This document shows positions 34,054 to 43,517 of a stretch of 64,000 nt of DNA, one piece after another. Positions within the stretch are counted from its first letter, which is position 1; each line of letters starts with the position of its first letter. A model generated the notes under the pieces. It made no database searches. It saw only the letters and a program-made list of their open reading frames with translations, and had not been told where the DNA came from. Source of the stretch: Bradyrhizobium manausense (GTDB taxonomy: Bacteria > Pseudomonadota > Alphaproteobacteria > Rhizobiales > Xanthobacteraceae); NCBI RefSeq assembly GCF_018130615.1, contig NZ_JAFCKB010000023.1, forward strand, positions 62,001-126,000. Direction: 5' to 3'. Position numbers and translations under genes: made by a program.

Positions 34054-35091
34054 CTAGGAGCGCTTCGCCTCATCGAGGAACGCTTGAACGGCTTCGAACA
34101 GGCGTAACCGATTCTTTTCCATGATGATGGTGTGGGTACCTTCCGCCAATTCGACGTACCGCTTGCCGGGCGAATTGACCAGCAATGGAAACAGCGCCTG
34201 GGCCATGTAAGGGGGCGCATCGCGATCCCACTCGGCTCCAACCAAGAGCGTTGGGACCGTAATTTTCGACGGGTCGTAATAGGGTTTGCCTGCGCCGAAA
34301 AATTGTGCGCCGTCCTGAACGACCCCGTTGGGAGCGCGCAACATCGCCGGGGTCATCTGGGCTCCAACCGGATCGGTCGCAAAGGTGGCATCGGCCCAAG
34401 CCTCGAACCAGCCTTGCGGGATGAGCGAGGCCTTTTTCTCTTCCGGGACGCCGGTGTACCAACGCTCTTTGGCTTGCTCGCGCGTCACCATCCGGTAAGC
34501 GCCGAGTTTGCCAGGGCCTGCCTGGACCAGGGAAGCCGTCTGACGGATCCACACAGGCGCATACAAAACCAATCTCTCCACCTTGGCGGAATTCTGGGTC
34601 GTGTATGTCGCCATCAAGGTCGTTCCCCACGACCAGCCAAGGAGGTTCAGGCGGGGGATGGCTCGTCGCGCAAGAATGAAATCCACGGCCGAGCCGATAT
34701 CCCGTACCGCGACTTCGCCGGTGACGATTGGCGGATTGGCTTCTGCCTTGTCGTCCATCTCCTTGGGGCGCGTCGACTTGCCATATCCGCGCACATCCAG
34801 CGACCAGACGTCATAGCCGCGCGATGCGATGTACTCCATCCACGACGTGCCATCGAGCTTGAGATCAAAAGCCGTCTCCGACGGATATGTTGCGCCGTGA
34901 ACGTAGAGCACCGTCTGCTCCGGGCGGAATGTTGTCATCCCGGCGGGCCGCTTGTTCCGGACATAAATCTCGATGCCGGGATCGGCGCTCTTCACCATGA
35001 TCTCTTCGGTGATGAGCGAACCGGACTGAGCAAATGCAGGTGCAGCGAGAATCATCGAAGTCAAAAGACCCACGAAAATTGAGATCCTCAT
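34054..35091 (-). CDS. exported alpha/beta hydrolase
   Basis: A 345-residue hydrolase. Signal peptide MRISIFVGLLTSMILAAPAF (cleaved after AFAQ). Catalytic triad candidates: Ser in LNLLGWSWGTTLMATYT (G-x-S-x-G as GWSWG), Asp in LLVGAEWDRDAPPYMAQ and His in ELAEGTHTIIMEKNR. The oxyanion-hole region is VLYVHGATYPSETAF. The substrate is unknown, possibly an ester or lactone; a large lid region (residues about 200-260) is present. It is divergent from lepA across a 460-bp gap. Confidence 0.88.
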   Translation of the reverse strand: MRISIFVGLLTSMILAAPAFAQSGSLITEEIMVKSADPGIEIYVRNKRPAGMTTFRPEQTVLYVHGATYPSETAFDLKLDGTSWMEYIASRGYDVWSLDVRGYGKSTRPKEMDDKAEANPPIVTGEVAVRDIGSAVDFILARRAIPRLNLLGWSWGTTLMATYTTQNSAKVERLVLYAPVWIRQTASLVQAGPGKLGAYRMVTREQAKERWYTGVPEEKKASLIPQGWFEAWADATFATDPVGAQMTPAMLRAPNGVVQDGAQFFGAGKPYYDPSKITVPTLLVGAEWDRDAPPYMAQALFPLLVNSPGKRYVELAEGTHTIIMEKNRLRLFEAVQAFLDEAKRS

Positions 35092-35551
35092 AGTCGGGCT
35101 CTCTGGGGTTCAATGATCAGTTTGTCAGATGTGGGACCTGCGAGCATACCGTCTCGGAGGCCTCTTTCAAGTCGAGCCTGAATGTCAAAGCGGGTTCGGC
35201 GTCACGACGGTCAGCCGGTCCTCAACGTTGATTTCGGGTCATGTTCGACCAAGAGCCTGCACCCGTCGCCATTGCCGTTCGCTCGGCCTGCAAAGCCCTG
35301 GGTGTCGAGGCGGCCGGCGGGCGGGGCCCGATCGCGGGTCCGCCGATCACACGCGCTGCCATGATGCCATCATGCCAGTGTTTTGCCCGACGGGTCAAAT
35401 GGATTTCGTAAAATCGGAAAGGCGCAATGCCGACAAGGGGCGGGCTACTGGCTACTGTGCATGGGGTTGTTTTCGCGATTTTGTCGTCCGGTCGCGAAAT
35501 GCTTCGACTGGACCCGCCGCGTCACGCCTGAGGCGGCTTCCGCCGGTGGCC
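35092..35551. repeat. intergenic region with a dispersed Bradyrhizobium-type repeat
   Basis: A 460-bp gap with no supported gene; open frames at 35129-35580 have no RBS or family features. At about 35362-35490 the DNA holds a pattern I associate with many Bradyrhizobium intergenic regions: TCATGCCAGTGTTTTGCCCG, ACGGGTCAAA, then CTACTGTGCATGGGGTTGTT and TTCGCGATTTTGTCG. Its function is unknown. The lepA end and the hydrolase promoter flank it. Confidence 0.55.
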
Positions 35552-37363
35552 TCAGCTGTCCACCTTCAGCGCGGCAATGAAGGCTTCCTGCGGGATGTCG
35601 ACCTTGCCGAACTGCCGCATCTTCTTCTTGCCTTCCTTCTGCTTCTCCAGCAGCTTTCGCTTACGCGTGATGTCGCCGCCGTAGCACTTTGCGGTGACGT
35701 CCTTCCGCAGCGCGCGCACCGTCTCGCGGGCGATCACCTTGCCGCCGATCGCCGCCTGGATCGGGATCTGAAACATGTGCGGCGGGATCAGCTCCTTCAT
35801 CTTCTCGACCATGGCGCGGCCGCGCCCCTCGGCGCGGGTGCGGTGGACCAGCATCGAGAGCGCGTCGACCGGCTCGGCGTTGACCAGGATCTGCATCTTG
35901 ACGAGATCGGCCGGCTTGTAGTCGGTGAGGTGATAGTCGAACGAGGCGTAGCCCTTGGAGACCGACTTGAGGCGGTCGTAGAAGTCGAACACGACCTCGT
36001 TGAGCGGCAGGTCGTATTTCACCATCGCGCGGGCGCCGACATAGGTCAGCTCCTTCTGCGAGCCGCGGCGGTCCTGGCACAGCTTCAGCACGCTGCCGAG
36101 ATATTCGTCGGGGGTGAGGATCGTGGCCTCGATCCAGGGCTCCTGGATCTCCTCGATCTTCACCACGTCGGGCATGTCGACGGGATTGTGGATCTCGAGC
36201 TCGGTGCCGTCGGTCAGCTTCATCTTGTAGATGACGCTCGGCGCAGTCGCGATCAAATTGAGGTCGAACTCGCGCGACAGCCGCTCCTGGATGATCTCCA
36301 GATGCAACAGCCCGAGGAAGCCGCAGCGAAAGCCGAAGCCGAGCGCGGCCGAGGTTTCCATCTCGAAGGAGAAGCTGGCGTCGTTGAGGCGCAGCTTGCC
36401 CATCGCGGCACGCAGCGTCTCGAAGTCGTCGGCGTCGACAGGGAACAGGCCGCAGAACACGACGGGGATCGCCGGCTTGAAGCCCGGCAGCATTTCCGTC
36501 ACGGGCTTCCTGTCGTCGGTGATGGTGTCGCCGACGCGGGTGTCGGCGACTTCCTTGATCGCGGCGGTGATGAAGCCGATCTCGCCGGGACCGAGCTCGT
36601 CGACCTGCTGCATCTTAGGCGTGAAGAAGCCGACGCGCTCGACGTCATAGGCCGCGCCGGTGCCCATCATGCGCACGCGCTGGCCCTTCTTCATGACGCC
36701 GTCGACGACGCGGATCAGCACGACGACGCCGAGATAGACATCGTACCAACTGTCGACCAGCAGCGCCTTCAGCGTCGCATCGCGATCGCCCTTCGGCGGC
36801 GGCAGGCGGGTGACGATGGCTTCCAGCACGTCGGGGATGCCGAGGCCGGTCTTGGCCGAGATCATCACGGCGTCGGAGGCGTCGATGCCGATGACGTCCT
36901 CGATCTGCTGCTTGACCTTCTCCGGCTCGGCGGCCGGCAGGTCGACCTTGTTCAGGACCGGCACGATCTCGTGATTGTTGTCGAGTGCCTGGTAGACGTT
37001 GGCGAGCGTCTGCGCCTCGACGCCCTGGCTGGCGTCGACCACCAGCAGGGAACCCTCGCACGCCGCCAGCGATCGCGACACCTCGTAGGCGAAGTCGACA
37101 TGGCCGGGCGTGTCCATCAGGTTGAACACGTAATCCTTGCCGTCCTTGGCGCGGTAGGCGAGGCGCACCGTCTGCGCCTTGATGGTGATGCCGCGCTCGC
37201 GCTCGATGTCCATGGAATCGAGCACCTGCTCCTTGCCCGCCATTTCGCGGTCGGAGAGGCCGCCGGTCATCTGGATCAGGCGGTCGGCCAGCGTCGATTT
37301 GCCATGGTCGATATGGGCGACGATGGAGAAATTGCGGATGTTGGAAATGGGGACGGTCGTCAT
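35552..37363 (-). CDS. lepA: translation elongation factor 4 (LepA)
   Basis: A 603-residue GTPase of the translation-factor family, which back-translocates or remodels stalled ribosomes. It begins [20 protein letters not shown] with the P-loop [20 protein letters not shown]2 lies in [15 protein letters not shown]3 in [17 protein letters not shown]4 in [14 protein letters not shown] and G5 in SAKTGLGI. The LepA-specific C-terminal domain ends with [20 protein letters not shown]. Length equals other alphaproteobacterial LepA proteins. ATG 37363 gives the usual N-terminus. It is divergent from a GT39-type gene. Confidence 0.98.
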   Translation of the reverse strand: MTTVPISNIRNFSIVAHIDHGKSTLADRLIQMTGGLSDREMAGKEQVLDSMDIERERGITIKAQTVRLAYRAKDGKDYVFNLMDTPGHVDFAYEVSRSLAACEGSLLVVDASQGVEAQTLANVYQALDNNHEIVPVLNKVDLPAAEPEKVKQQIEDVIGIDASDAVMISAKTGLGIPDVLEAIVTRLPPPKGDRDATLKALLVDSWYDVYLGVVVLIRVVDGVMKKGQRVRMMGTGAAYDVERVGFFTPKMQQVDELGPGEIGFITAAIKEVADTRVGDTITDDRKPVTEMLPGFKPAIPVVFCGLFPVDADDFETLRAAMGKLRLNDASFSFEMETSAALGFGFRCGFLGLLHLEIIQERLSREFDLNLIATAPSVIYKMKLTDGTELEIHNPVDMPDVVKIEEIQEPWIEATILTPDEYLGSVLKLCQDRRGSQKELTYVGARAMVKYDLPLNEVVFDFYDRLKSVSKGYASFDYHLTDYKPADLVKMQILVNAEPVDALSMLVHRTRAEGRGRAMVEKMKELIPPHMFQIPIQAAIGGKVIARETVRALRKDVTAKCYGGDITRKRKLLEKQKEGKKKMRQFGKVDIPQEAFIAALKVDS

Positions 37364-37476
37364 GGGCGCGGGATACCACTCACATCCCCGTGCGGCAACC
37401 ATATTGCTGTATTTTCAGGGCCTTTCTTCACGCCAAGCTGATTCCACGATGGTCCAAAACGCGCTACGCAACGGCC

Positions 37477-39102
37477 ATGTCAACGACCTCGATCCCCTCG
37501 GCCCGCGCACGCGCCAAGAGCCGCCTCAGCTTTGACCGCTTCCGGGCCTGGCTGGTTGCCTACGCGACCCACCCCTCGGCCAGGCTCTGGCTGGTGATTC
37601 AGCTCGCCATCGTGCATGCGGTGATCTGGACTTTCATCCTGGTCAATCTCAAGGCAGCGCAGGACGTTCACATGGACGTCGCAGAAGCCTGGGGCTGGGG
37701 CCAGAAATTCCTGTGGGGCTACGGCAAGCATCCGCCGTTGTCCGGCTGGATCGCCGGGCTCTGGTTCAGGATCTTCCCGGCGACGGACTGGGCGACCTAT
37801 GCGTTGGCGATGGCAACGGTCAGCGTCGGCATGGTGATCTGCTGGCTGGTGGCGCTGCGCGTGGTGGACCCGCGCCGAGCGTTCCTGGTCGTGGTGATGG
37901 TTGCGCTCTATCCGATCTTCAATTTCAAGGGCTTCAAGTACAACCCCGATCTGCTTCAGCTCGTCACTCTGCCGCTCGTCGTGCTCGCCTATCTCAACGC
38001 GTTCGAGAAGCGGAGCTGGCAGTCCGGAATTTGGCTCGGGCTTGCCGGCGCGCTGGCGCTGATGACGAAATATTGGGTGCTGACCATGATCGGCGCCATC
38101 GGCCTTGCCGCGCTGATCCATCCCGAGCGCATGAAGTTCTTGCTGTCGCCGGCGCCCTGGGTCGCGATCGCGACGATGGTGGCGGCGATGACTCCCCACA
38201 TCGTCTGGCTTGCGGATGCGCATTTCGTGCCGCTGACCTATGCCGGCGACACCTACAGCATCGAGAACTCCGACCAGGTGCGGCAGCTTGTGTTCGGTTA
38301 TGTCCTGCACAATGCCGCGCTGCTGGCGCTGCCGGTGGCGCTCGCCGCGCTCGCGATGGCGCTGGTGCCGCCCTGGCTGACGCTGCTTGTGCGCGCTCCC
38401 TTACGCATCGTCACGCGGGCATGGGCGCGCGGCGCCAATCTGGGCGTCAACGTTTCCCAAGCGCTGAACGTCTGGATCATCCAGATCATCGTCGCGGCCG
38501 GGCCACCGCTCGGCGCGCTCGCCTTCAGCATCTACATGAAGACCGACTGGGGGATCTCGCTGTTCTTCCTGGTGCCGGTCGCACTGGTGGCGATTCCGAC
38601 GCTGCGGGTGCAGAGTGCGGTGCTGTTCAACATCGTGGCGATCTGGCTCGTGCTCAGCGTCGCGACGCTAGCCGCTTCGCCCTGGATCGCCGCGCGCGAG
38701 ATGGCGGCGAATTCGGACAACACGGCGACCTATGGCGCGCGATCGGAGCTTGCGCGCGAGTTGACGCAGGCCTGGCATTCGCGCTTCGCCTCGCGCTGGG
38801 CGATCGTCGCCGGCACGATGGAATCAATCCAGCCGTTGGTGTTCTATAGTCCCGATCATCCGGTTGCGTTCATCCCGAACGAGGCTTGGAGTTCCGGGCT
38901 GACGTCACTCGATGAGGTCAAGAAGGACGGCTTCATCGGCGTGTTCGATCCGACCGACGGCCGTTTGCCGGCATTCGAAAAATGGGTGTCGGAGATTGCG
39001 CCGAACGCCGAGCGCATGGTGATGACGACGCGCCGCTTCACCCATGGCAAGGCCGGCCCGTCGATGACGTGGAACGTCTACATCGCTCCGCCGGCGAAGT
39101 GA
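37477..39102 (+). CDS. GT39-type (ArnT/PMT-like) glycosyltransferase
   Basis: A 541-residue integral membrane protein with about eleven helices. It begins MSTTSIPSARARAKSRLSFD and the first luminal loop has ALNVDEA-like acid residues as VHMDVAEAWGWGQKFLWGYG, then KHPPLSGWIAGLWFRIFP, a pattern of the dolichyl-phosphate/ArnT-like GT39 and PMT_2 families that transfer sugars from polyprenyl-phosphate donors. The C-terminal roughly 150 residues form a soluble periplasmic domain. A donor and acceptor cannot be named. It is divergent from lepA and ends 118 bp from ptsH, facing it. Confidence 0.84.
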   Translation: MSTTSIPSARARAKSRLSFDRFRAWLVAYATHPSARLWLVIQLAIVHAVIWTFILVNLKAAQDVHMDVAEAWGWGQKFLWGYGKHPPLSGWIAGLWFRIFPATDWATYALAMATVSVGMVICWLVALRVVDPRRAFLVVVMVALYPIFNFKGFKYNPDLLQLVTLPLVVLAYLNAFEKRSWQSGIWLGLAGALALMTKYWVLTMIGAIGLAALIHPERMKFLLSPAPWVAIATMVAAMTPHIVWLADAHFVPLTYAGDTYSIENSDQVRQLVFGYVLHNAALLALPVALAALAMALVPPWLTLLVRAPLRIVTRAWARGANLGVNVSQALNVWIIQIIVAAGPPLGALAFSIYMKTDWGISLFFLVPVALVAIPTLRVQSAVLFNIVAIWLVLSVATLAASPWIAAREMAANSDNTATYGARSELARELTQAWHSRFASRWAIVAGTMESIQPLVFYSPDHPVAFIPNEAWSSGLTSLDEVKKDGFIGVFDPTDGRLPAFEKWVSEIAPNAERMVMTTRRFTHGKAGPSMTWNVYIAPPAK

Positions 39103-39109
39103 CCGAAGG

Positions 39110-39209
39110 TCATTCCGGGGCGATGCGCAGCATCGAACCATGGTGCGCACTTGCGCACCCGAGAATCTCGAGATTCCGGGTCTGTTGCTGTCGCACCATC
39201 CCGGAATGA
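39110..39209. repeat. palindromic composite repeat
   Basis: It opens TCATTCCGGGGCGATGC and closes CCCGGAATGA, with GAGAATCTCGAGATTCCGG inside. The copy at 32335-32410 has the same ends and internal module but a shorter centre. It lies in the convergent junction of the GT39 gene and ptsH, where it may end transcription. Confidence 0.7.
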
Positions 39210-39219
39210 CGGCAGAAGG

Positions 39220-39537
39220 CTAAACGCCTTCCTCGTTGAACTTGCTTTCGACGAGCTCGGCGATTGCCGCAAGCGCGGCTTCCGCGTCTGCACCGGCGGC
39301 GGCGACCGTGATCGTCGTGCCGGGGCCTGCCGCGAGCATCATCAGACCCATGATCGAGGTGCCGCCGACGGTCTCGCCGCCGCGCGTCACCCACACTTGC
39401 GCGTTGAAGCGCTCGACCGCCTGGACGAATTTCGCCGAGGCGCGCGCATGCAGGCCGCGCTTGTTGATGATCAGGAGCTCTTTGGAGATCGCGCCCGCGG
39501 GCACGCCAGTCCCGGCTTGTGGCGCGTCGTCGCTCAT
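39220..39537 (-). CDS. ptsH: phosphocarrier protein HPr
   Basis: A 105-residue HPr. The phosphorylated His is in NKRGLHARASAKFVQAVERF and the regulatory Ser is in VGGTSIMGLMMLAAGPGTTI, so it can be a target for HprK. It has an N-terminal extension of about 18 residues beyond E. coli HPr (MSDDAPQAGTGVPAGAIS). Its start overlaps the EIIA stop by four bases (ATGA). In rhizobia this HPr belongs to a regulatory PTS that does not transport sugar. Confidence 0.95.
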   Translation of the reverse strand: MSDDAPQAGTGVPAGAISKELLIINKRGLHARASAKFVQAVERFNAQVWVTRGGETVGGTSIMGLMMLAAGPGTTITVAAAGADAEAALAAIAELVESKFNEEGV

Positions 39538-39935
39538 TTGCCGGCAAGCACCCGGCTGGCGATGGTGACGTATTTGCGGCCGGCTTCCTGCGCCATCGCG
39601 ATTGCATCGGGCAGCGGACGCTCTTCGCGCACCTTGGCGAGCTTCACCAGCATGGGCAGGTTGATGCCCGCGAGCACTTCGACCTTGGGCCGGCTCATGC
39701 AGGAAATCGCGAGGTTCGACGGCGTGCCGCCGAACATGTCAGTGAGGATCGCAACGCCGTCGCCGGAATCGACGCGGTTAACCGCCTCGATGATGTCGCT
39801 TCGGCAGAGATCGGAATCATCTTCGGCACCGATCGTAATCGCTTCGATTTGCTTTTGTGGGCCCATGACATGTTCAAGCGCTGCCTTGAATTCGTCGGCA
39901 AGGCGCCCGTGGGTCACAAGTACTAGACCAATCAT
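39534..39935 (-). CDS. PTS EIIA(Man)-family protein
   Basis: A 133-residue soluble EIIA of the mannose family. The phospho-accepting His is in MIGLVLVTHGRLADEFKAAL. Typical strands and loops follow: GVAILTDMFGGTPSNLAISC and VEVLAGINLPMLVKLAKVRE. No EIIB or EIIC gene is in the window, so it is likely regulatory, relaying PTS phosphorylation to carbon or potassium/PHB control as reported in other alphaproteobacteria (often named manX or ptsL). ATG 39935 has GGGAG upstream. Overlaps ptsH by 4 bp; transcribed with it. Confidence 0.92.
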   Translation of the reverse strand: MIGLVLVTHGRLADEFKAALEHVMGPQKQIEAITIGAEDDSDLCRSDIIEAVNRVDSGDGVAILTDMFGGTPSNLAISCMSRPKVEVLAGINLPMLVKLAKVREERPLPDAIAMAQEAGRKYVTIASRVLAGK

Positions 39936-40142
39936 CGGAAAACTCCCGCGGGCGCTTTTGGTGCACCGCACGAACGCGCCACTTTGACCATCCAGAGCCC
40001 CCGCGCAAGAGGGGATGTTGCGTATCTCCCTGAATCTAGACGGATGGATGAGGGGAAATGCGCCGGTCTACTCGGTCGCGAGTGTGGGACTCATATGGTT
40101 ACCATTTCCCTTCAAACAATCGCCCGAGGGCTTAGCAGAAGG

Positions 40143-40592
40143 TTAACTCTTGGTAGTGGTCAAGGCCGCAACAACCAGTGGGAGGGGCGAATAGTCGCGC
40201 CCGACCGGGATTCGCGGTATTTCGACACCAAAAATGGTGGTTTTCAGCGTTTCCGGCGGAGGCAAGCGTTCGGCGTCGTCAGCGGCGAGATCGACCACGA
40301 GGCCGACCGTCGCATGCTCGACGAAGTCGCAGCGGCGGATTCCCAGCCCCCGGATCTCGATCAGGCCGGCCAGCAGCGGGGCGGGACGAACTTCAATTTC
40401 ATGGCCGACTGTCGCCAGATGGACACGGTCGTCGCCGACCAGGGTGGCGCCATCGACCACGCCTGAGCGCCCAGCCATGATCAAATCGAAGGCAAGGCGC
40501 GACTTGCCGGCGCCCGAGGGCCCGCGGATCAGCACTGCCAGGGACCCGACCTTGACCGCGGAGGCGTGAATGCTCGGCCCGCCGTCGCTCAT
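40143..40592 (-). CDS. hprK: HPr kinase/phosphorylase, short alphaproteobacterial form
   Basis: A 149-residue protein that consists of the catalytic C-terminal domain only. The P-loop is VLIRGPSGAGKSRLAFDLIM, the acidic site is DGATLVGDDRVHL and the family signature is in AGLIEIRGLGIRRCDF. The N-terminal domain of the Gram-positive enzyme (about 130 residues) is absent, as is normal in alphaproteobacteria. It phosphorylates the regulatory Ser of HPr. It overlaps chvG by four bases (ATGA), which suggests translational coupling to the sensor kinase gene. A 207-bp gap separates it from the EIIA gene. Confidence 0.94.
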   Translation of the reverse strand: MSDGGPSIHASAVKVGSLAVLIRGPSGAGKSRLAFDLIMAGRSGVVDGATLVGDDRVHLATVGHEIEVRPAPLLAGLIEIRGLGIRRCDFVEHATVGLVVDLAADDAERLPPPETLKTTIFGVEIPRIPVGRDYSPLPLVVAALTTTKS

Positions 40593-42379
40593 AGCGCCGG
40601 CAGCCTCACCACGAAGCGCGCGCCCGCGACTGTCGGCGCCCCGTCTTCGTCAGCGGGACCGGCGCGATTCTCCGCCCAGATGCGCCCGCCATGGGCGTCG
40701 ACTATCTGCTTGGAGATCGACAGCCCGAGGCCGGAATTCTGGCCAAAGCCCTGATGCGGCCGGTCGGTGTAGAAGCGCTCGAAGATGCGTTCCAGCGCGT
40801 CGTCGCGGATGCCGGGGCCGTCGTCGTCGACCACGATCTCTATCTCGCCGCGCGCGCGGCGGCAGGTCAGGCGCACCTTGCTGCCGGCTTCCGAGAAGGA
40901 CTGCGCATTGGAGAGCAGGTTGGAGACCACCTGTCCGAGCCGCGAATCATGACCCGTGACGGAGAATGTATCGGTCGGGCTGCGGCCCTCGAAGCGCGCC
41001 TCGACGGCGACGTCGTGACCGAGCTTGGTTTCATTGGCGACCGCAACCAGCGTGCCCAGGAGTCGCCTGAGATCGACCGGGATCGCATCTTGCCGCTGCA
41101 ACTCGGCATCGAGCCGGCTTGCATCGGAGATATCAGAGATCAGCCGATCGAGCCGCTTGACGTCGTGCTCGATCACCTCGAGCAGGCGGGCGCGGCTGGT
41201 CTCGTTGCGTGCCAGCGGCATTGTCTCGACCGCGGAGCGCAGCGAGGTCAGCGGGTTCTTCAGTTCGTGGGCGACGTCGGCGGCGAACATCTCGATCGCC
41301 TCGATTCGCTTGTACAGCGCGCTGGTCATGTCGCGTAGCGCGCCGGAGAGATGGCCGATCTCGTCGCGGCGGCGGGTGAAGTCGGGGATCTCGACGCGGG
41401 TCTTGATGCGGCGGCGGACCCGCTCGGCGCTGTCGGCCAGCCGGCGGACGGGGCCTGCGATCGTGCTCGCAAGCAGCAGCGACAGCATGATCATGACCGC
41501 GGCCGCGACCCCACCGACCTTCAGGATTGCCAAGCGCTCGGCCGTGACCATCTGATCGATTTCGTCGCCCTGGGTCGACAGCATCAGCGCGCCATGGATG
41601 GCACGCGCGCGCTGCACGGGGACGGCAACCGAGACGATCACCTCGCCGCGCGCATCAACCCGCACCATCGAGCGCTTCTGGCCTTGAAGCGCGTCAGCGA
41701 CCTCCACATAACCCTTGCCGTTCTCGCGCCCGAGTTCGCGATAGAGCGGCAGGTCGCCGCGGTTCAGATAGGTTCGCACCGGGACCATCATGCGTTCGAC
41801 GAGGCCCGGCTTCTGCGACAACGGCGGTAGCGGAAACCCCCGCACGCTATCGAGATCGCGGCTGTCGAGCAGCACGCTGCCATTGGGGTCGAAAATCCGG
41901 GCACGGGTCTTGGTCGGCGAAATCAGCGTGCTGAGCACCGGCGCAACGCGCTCGGGATTGATCGGAAAATCCAGCGAATCATCCATTCCGCCATAGCTCT
42001 CGCCCAGCTTCAGGTCGAGCAGCCGATCGGGGTCGACGGTGATCGCGTTGGTCTGCACCGTCGCGGACGCGCCGATGGCGCCGGCGATGATTTCGGCCTG
42101 AACCAGCAGGCTCTGCGCGCGTGCGTCGATCAGGCCGGCGCGGAACTGCGACAGATACAGGATGCTCGCGACCAGGGCGACGAGGCCCGCGAGGTTGAGC
42201 GAGACGATGCGGCGGGTCAGGCTGGAGAAGGACAGTGCGAAGAAGAACTGCCCGGCGCGCTTGAGCCAGTTCAGCGGCCCCCAGGCTTTCGCGACAGGCT
42301 TGTCCTCATGGTCCGAGGTGCCGTGGGCGACAACGTCCTCGGCGTTTGAACTCGGATCAGGCTGCGTTCGGTCAAGCAA
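40589..42379 (-). CDS. chvG: sensor histidine kinase ChvG
   Basis: A 596-residue membrane kinase. Two transmembrane helices (near residues 60-80 and 290-315) flank a periplasmic domain of about 210 residues. A HAMP segment follows (PVRRLADSAERVRRRIKTRV). The phosphorylated His is in MFAADVAHELKNPLTSLR near residue 370; the N-box is VVSNLLSNAQSFSEAG and the G1/F boxes are VDDDGPGIRDDALERIFERF. Its partner is ChvI, encoded just upstream. In rhizobia ChvG/ChvI (ExoS/ChvI) responds to acid and envelope stress and is held by ExoR, which is not in this window. The start was accepted at 42379. Confidence 0.95.
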   Translation of the reverse strand: MLDRTQPDPSSNAEDVVAHGTSDHEDKPVAKAWGPLNWLKRAGQFFFALSFSSLTRRIVSLNLAGLVALVASILYLSQFRAGLIDARAQSLLVQAEIIAGAIGASATVQTNAITVDPDRLLDLKLGESYGGMDDSLDFPINPERVAPVLSTLISPTKTRARIFDPNGSVLLDSRDLDSVRGFPLPPLSQKPGLVERMMVPVRTYLNRGDLPLYRELGRENGKGYVEVADALQGQKRSMVRVDARGEVIVSVAVPVQRARAIHGALMLSTQGDEIDQMVTAERLAILKVGGVAAAVMIMLSLLLASTIAGPVRRLADSAERVRRRIKTRVEIPDFTRRRDEIGHLSGALRDMTSALYKRIEAIEMFAADVAHELKNPLTSLRSAVETMPLARNETSRARLLEVIEHDVKRLDRLISDISDASRLDAELQRQDAIPVDLRRLLGTLVAVANETKLGHDVAVEARFEGRSPTDTFSVTGHDSRLGQVVSNLLSNAQSFSEAGSKVRLTCRRARGEIEIVVDDDGPGIRDDALERIFERFYTDRPHQGFGQNSGLGLSISKQIVDAHGGRIWAENRAGPADEDGAPTVAGARFVVRLPAL

Positions 42380-42427
42380 TGCTCAAGCCCGCGTTAGGAC
42401 AGCTCGTGCGACGGTCCCCGCATTCTA

Positions 42428-42506
42428 GAGCATGATCCGGAAAAGTGTGCAGCGGTTTTCCGAAAGATCATGCTCAAACAACAAACTGAAGCGCGATTGC
42501 GCTTCA
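42428..42506. repeat. dispersed palindromic repeat between chvI and chvG
   Basis: GAGCATGATCCGGAAAAGTG, followed by a centre, pairs with GGTTTTCCGAAAGATCATGC; a second hairpin TGAAGCGCGATTGCGCTTCA lies at 42487-42506. I associate this pattern with the widespread alphaproteobacterial RPE-like repeat. It occupies the 196-bp space between the two-component genes, so their mRNA would carry it if co-transcribed. Confidence 0.7.
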
Positions 42507-42575
42507 GAGCCATCCCGGTCCCGATGGAATCAGAACCGGGCTTGAGCTCTGCTCTTTGTGAAAGCGCGTGACGCC

Positions 42576-43277
42576 TCAGGCTTCCTTGAAGCGGTAGCCG
42601 ACGCCGTAGAGAGTCTCGATCATCTCGAAATCGTTGTCGACCACCTTGAACTTCTTGCGCAGCCGCTTGATGTGGCTGTCGATGGTGCGGTCGTCGACAT
42701 AGACCTGGTCGTCATAGGCGGCGTCCATCAGCGCGTTGCGGCTCTTGACCACGCCGGGGCGGGTCGCCAGCGCCTGGAGGATCAGGAATTCGGTGACGGT
42801 CAGCGTCACCGGCTCGTTCTTCCAGGTGCAGGTATGCCGTTCCGGATCCATGCGCAGCAGGCCGCGGTCGAGCGCCTTGGCGTCGTTCTCCTTCGGCGCG
42901 ACGGTCGGATCCTTGGGCGCCGAGCGGCGCAGCACCGCCTTGACGCGTTCGACCAGCAGGCGCTGCGAGAACGGTTTGCGGATGAAATCGTCCGCGCCCA
43001 TCTTGAGGCCGAACAGCTCGTCGATCTCTTCGTCCTTGGAGGTCAGGAAGATCACCGGCAGGTCGGACTTCTGCCTGAGACGGCGCAGCGTCTCCATGCC
43101 GTCCATGCGCGGCATCTTGATGTCGAGGATGGCAAGATCGGGCTGGGTGGTGCGGAAACCGTCAAGCGCGGAGGCGCCGTCGGTGTAGGTCATGATGCGG
43201 TAGCCTTCGGCTTCCAGCGCGATCGAGACGGATGTGAGAATGTTGCGGTCGTCGTCGACCAAAGCGATTGTGGGCAT
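42576..43277 (-). CDS. chvI: response regulator ChvI (OmpR family)
   Basis: A 233-residue regulator. The receiver domain begins [20 protein letters not shown]; the phosphorylated Asp is in [20 protein letters not shown], Thr/Ser and Lys follow in [20 protein letters not shown]. The C-terminal winged helix is [20 protein letters not shown] with the recognition part [20 protein letters not shown]. It activates envelope, exopolysaccharide and acid-response genes in related rhizobia. First gene of chvI-chvG-hprK. Confidence 0.97.
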   Translation of the reverse strand: MPTIALVDDDRNILTSVSIALEAEGYRIMTYTDGASALDGFRTTQPDLAILDIKMPRMDGMETLRRLRQKSDLPVIFLTSKDEEIDELFGLKMGADDFIRKPFSQRLLVERVKAVLRRSAPKDPTVAPKENDAKALDRGLLRMDPERHTCTWKNEPVTLTVTEFLILQALATRPGVVKSRNALMDAAYDDQVYVDDRTIDSHIKRLRKKFKVVDNDFEMIETLYGVGYRFKEA

Positions 43278-43517
43278 GAGCCTCTGCTTTCTGCTTTCCG
43301 TTTGGGTCGTGGCTTAAACGGCGAGCAATCCAGTGATGCGCCGCATACATGGGTGCCGAATTTGGCGTTCGAACCTTGTCACCGAGCAATGCAAGCTGGG
43401 CTGAAGTGTGACCAAGTTCCACGAAACACGGCGGATTCGCCGCATATCGACCCATAACCGGGCTCGGGTTTACCCGAAAAAAGGCCTGCCTTGCAACCAC
43501 CTGAACCGAGAAAGCCA

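Noticed and set aside
35129-37441. A 770-codon plus-strand frame opposite lepA
   Set aside because: Exact antisense shadow of LepA; composition rich in His, Asp, Leu and Val with no family motif.
43278-43517. Iron box upstream of the HugZ-like gene
   Set aside because: No inverted repeat of ICE/Irr or Fur type could be found by eye in the chvI-HugZ gap.
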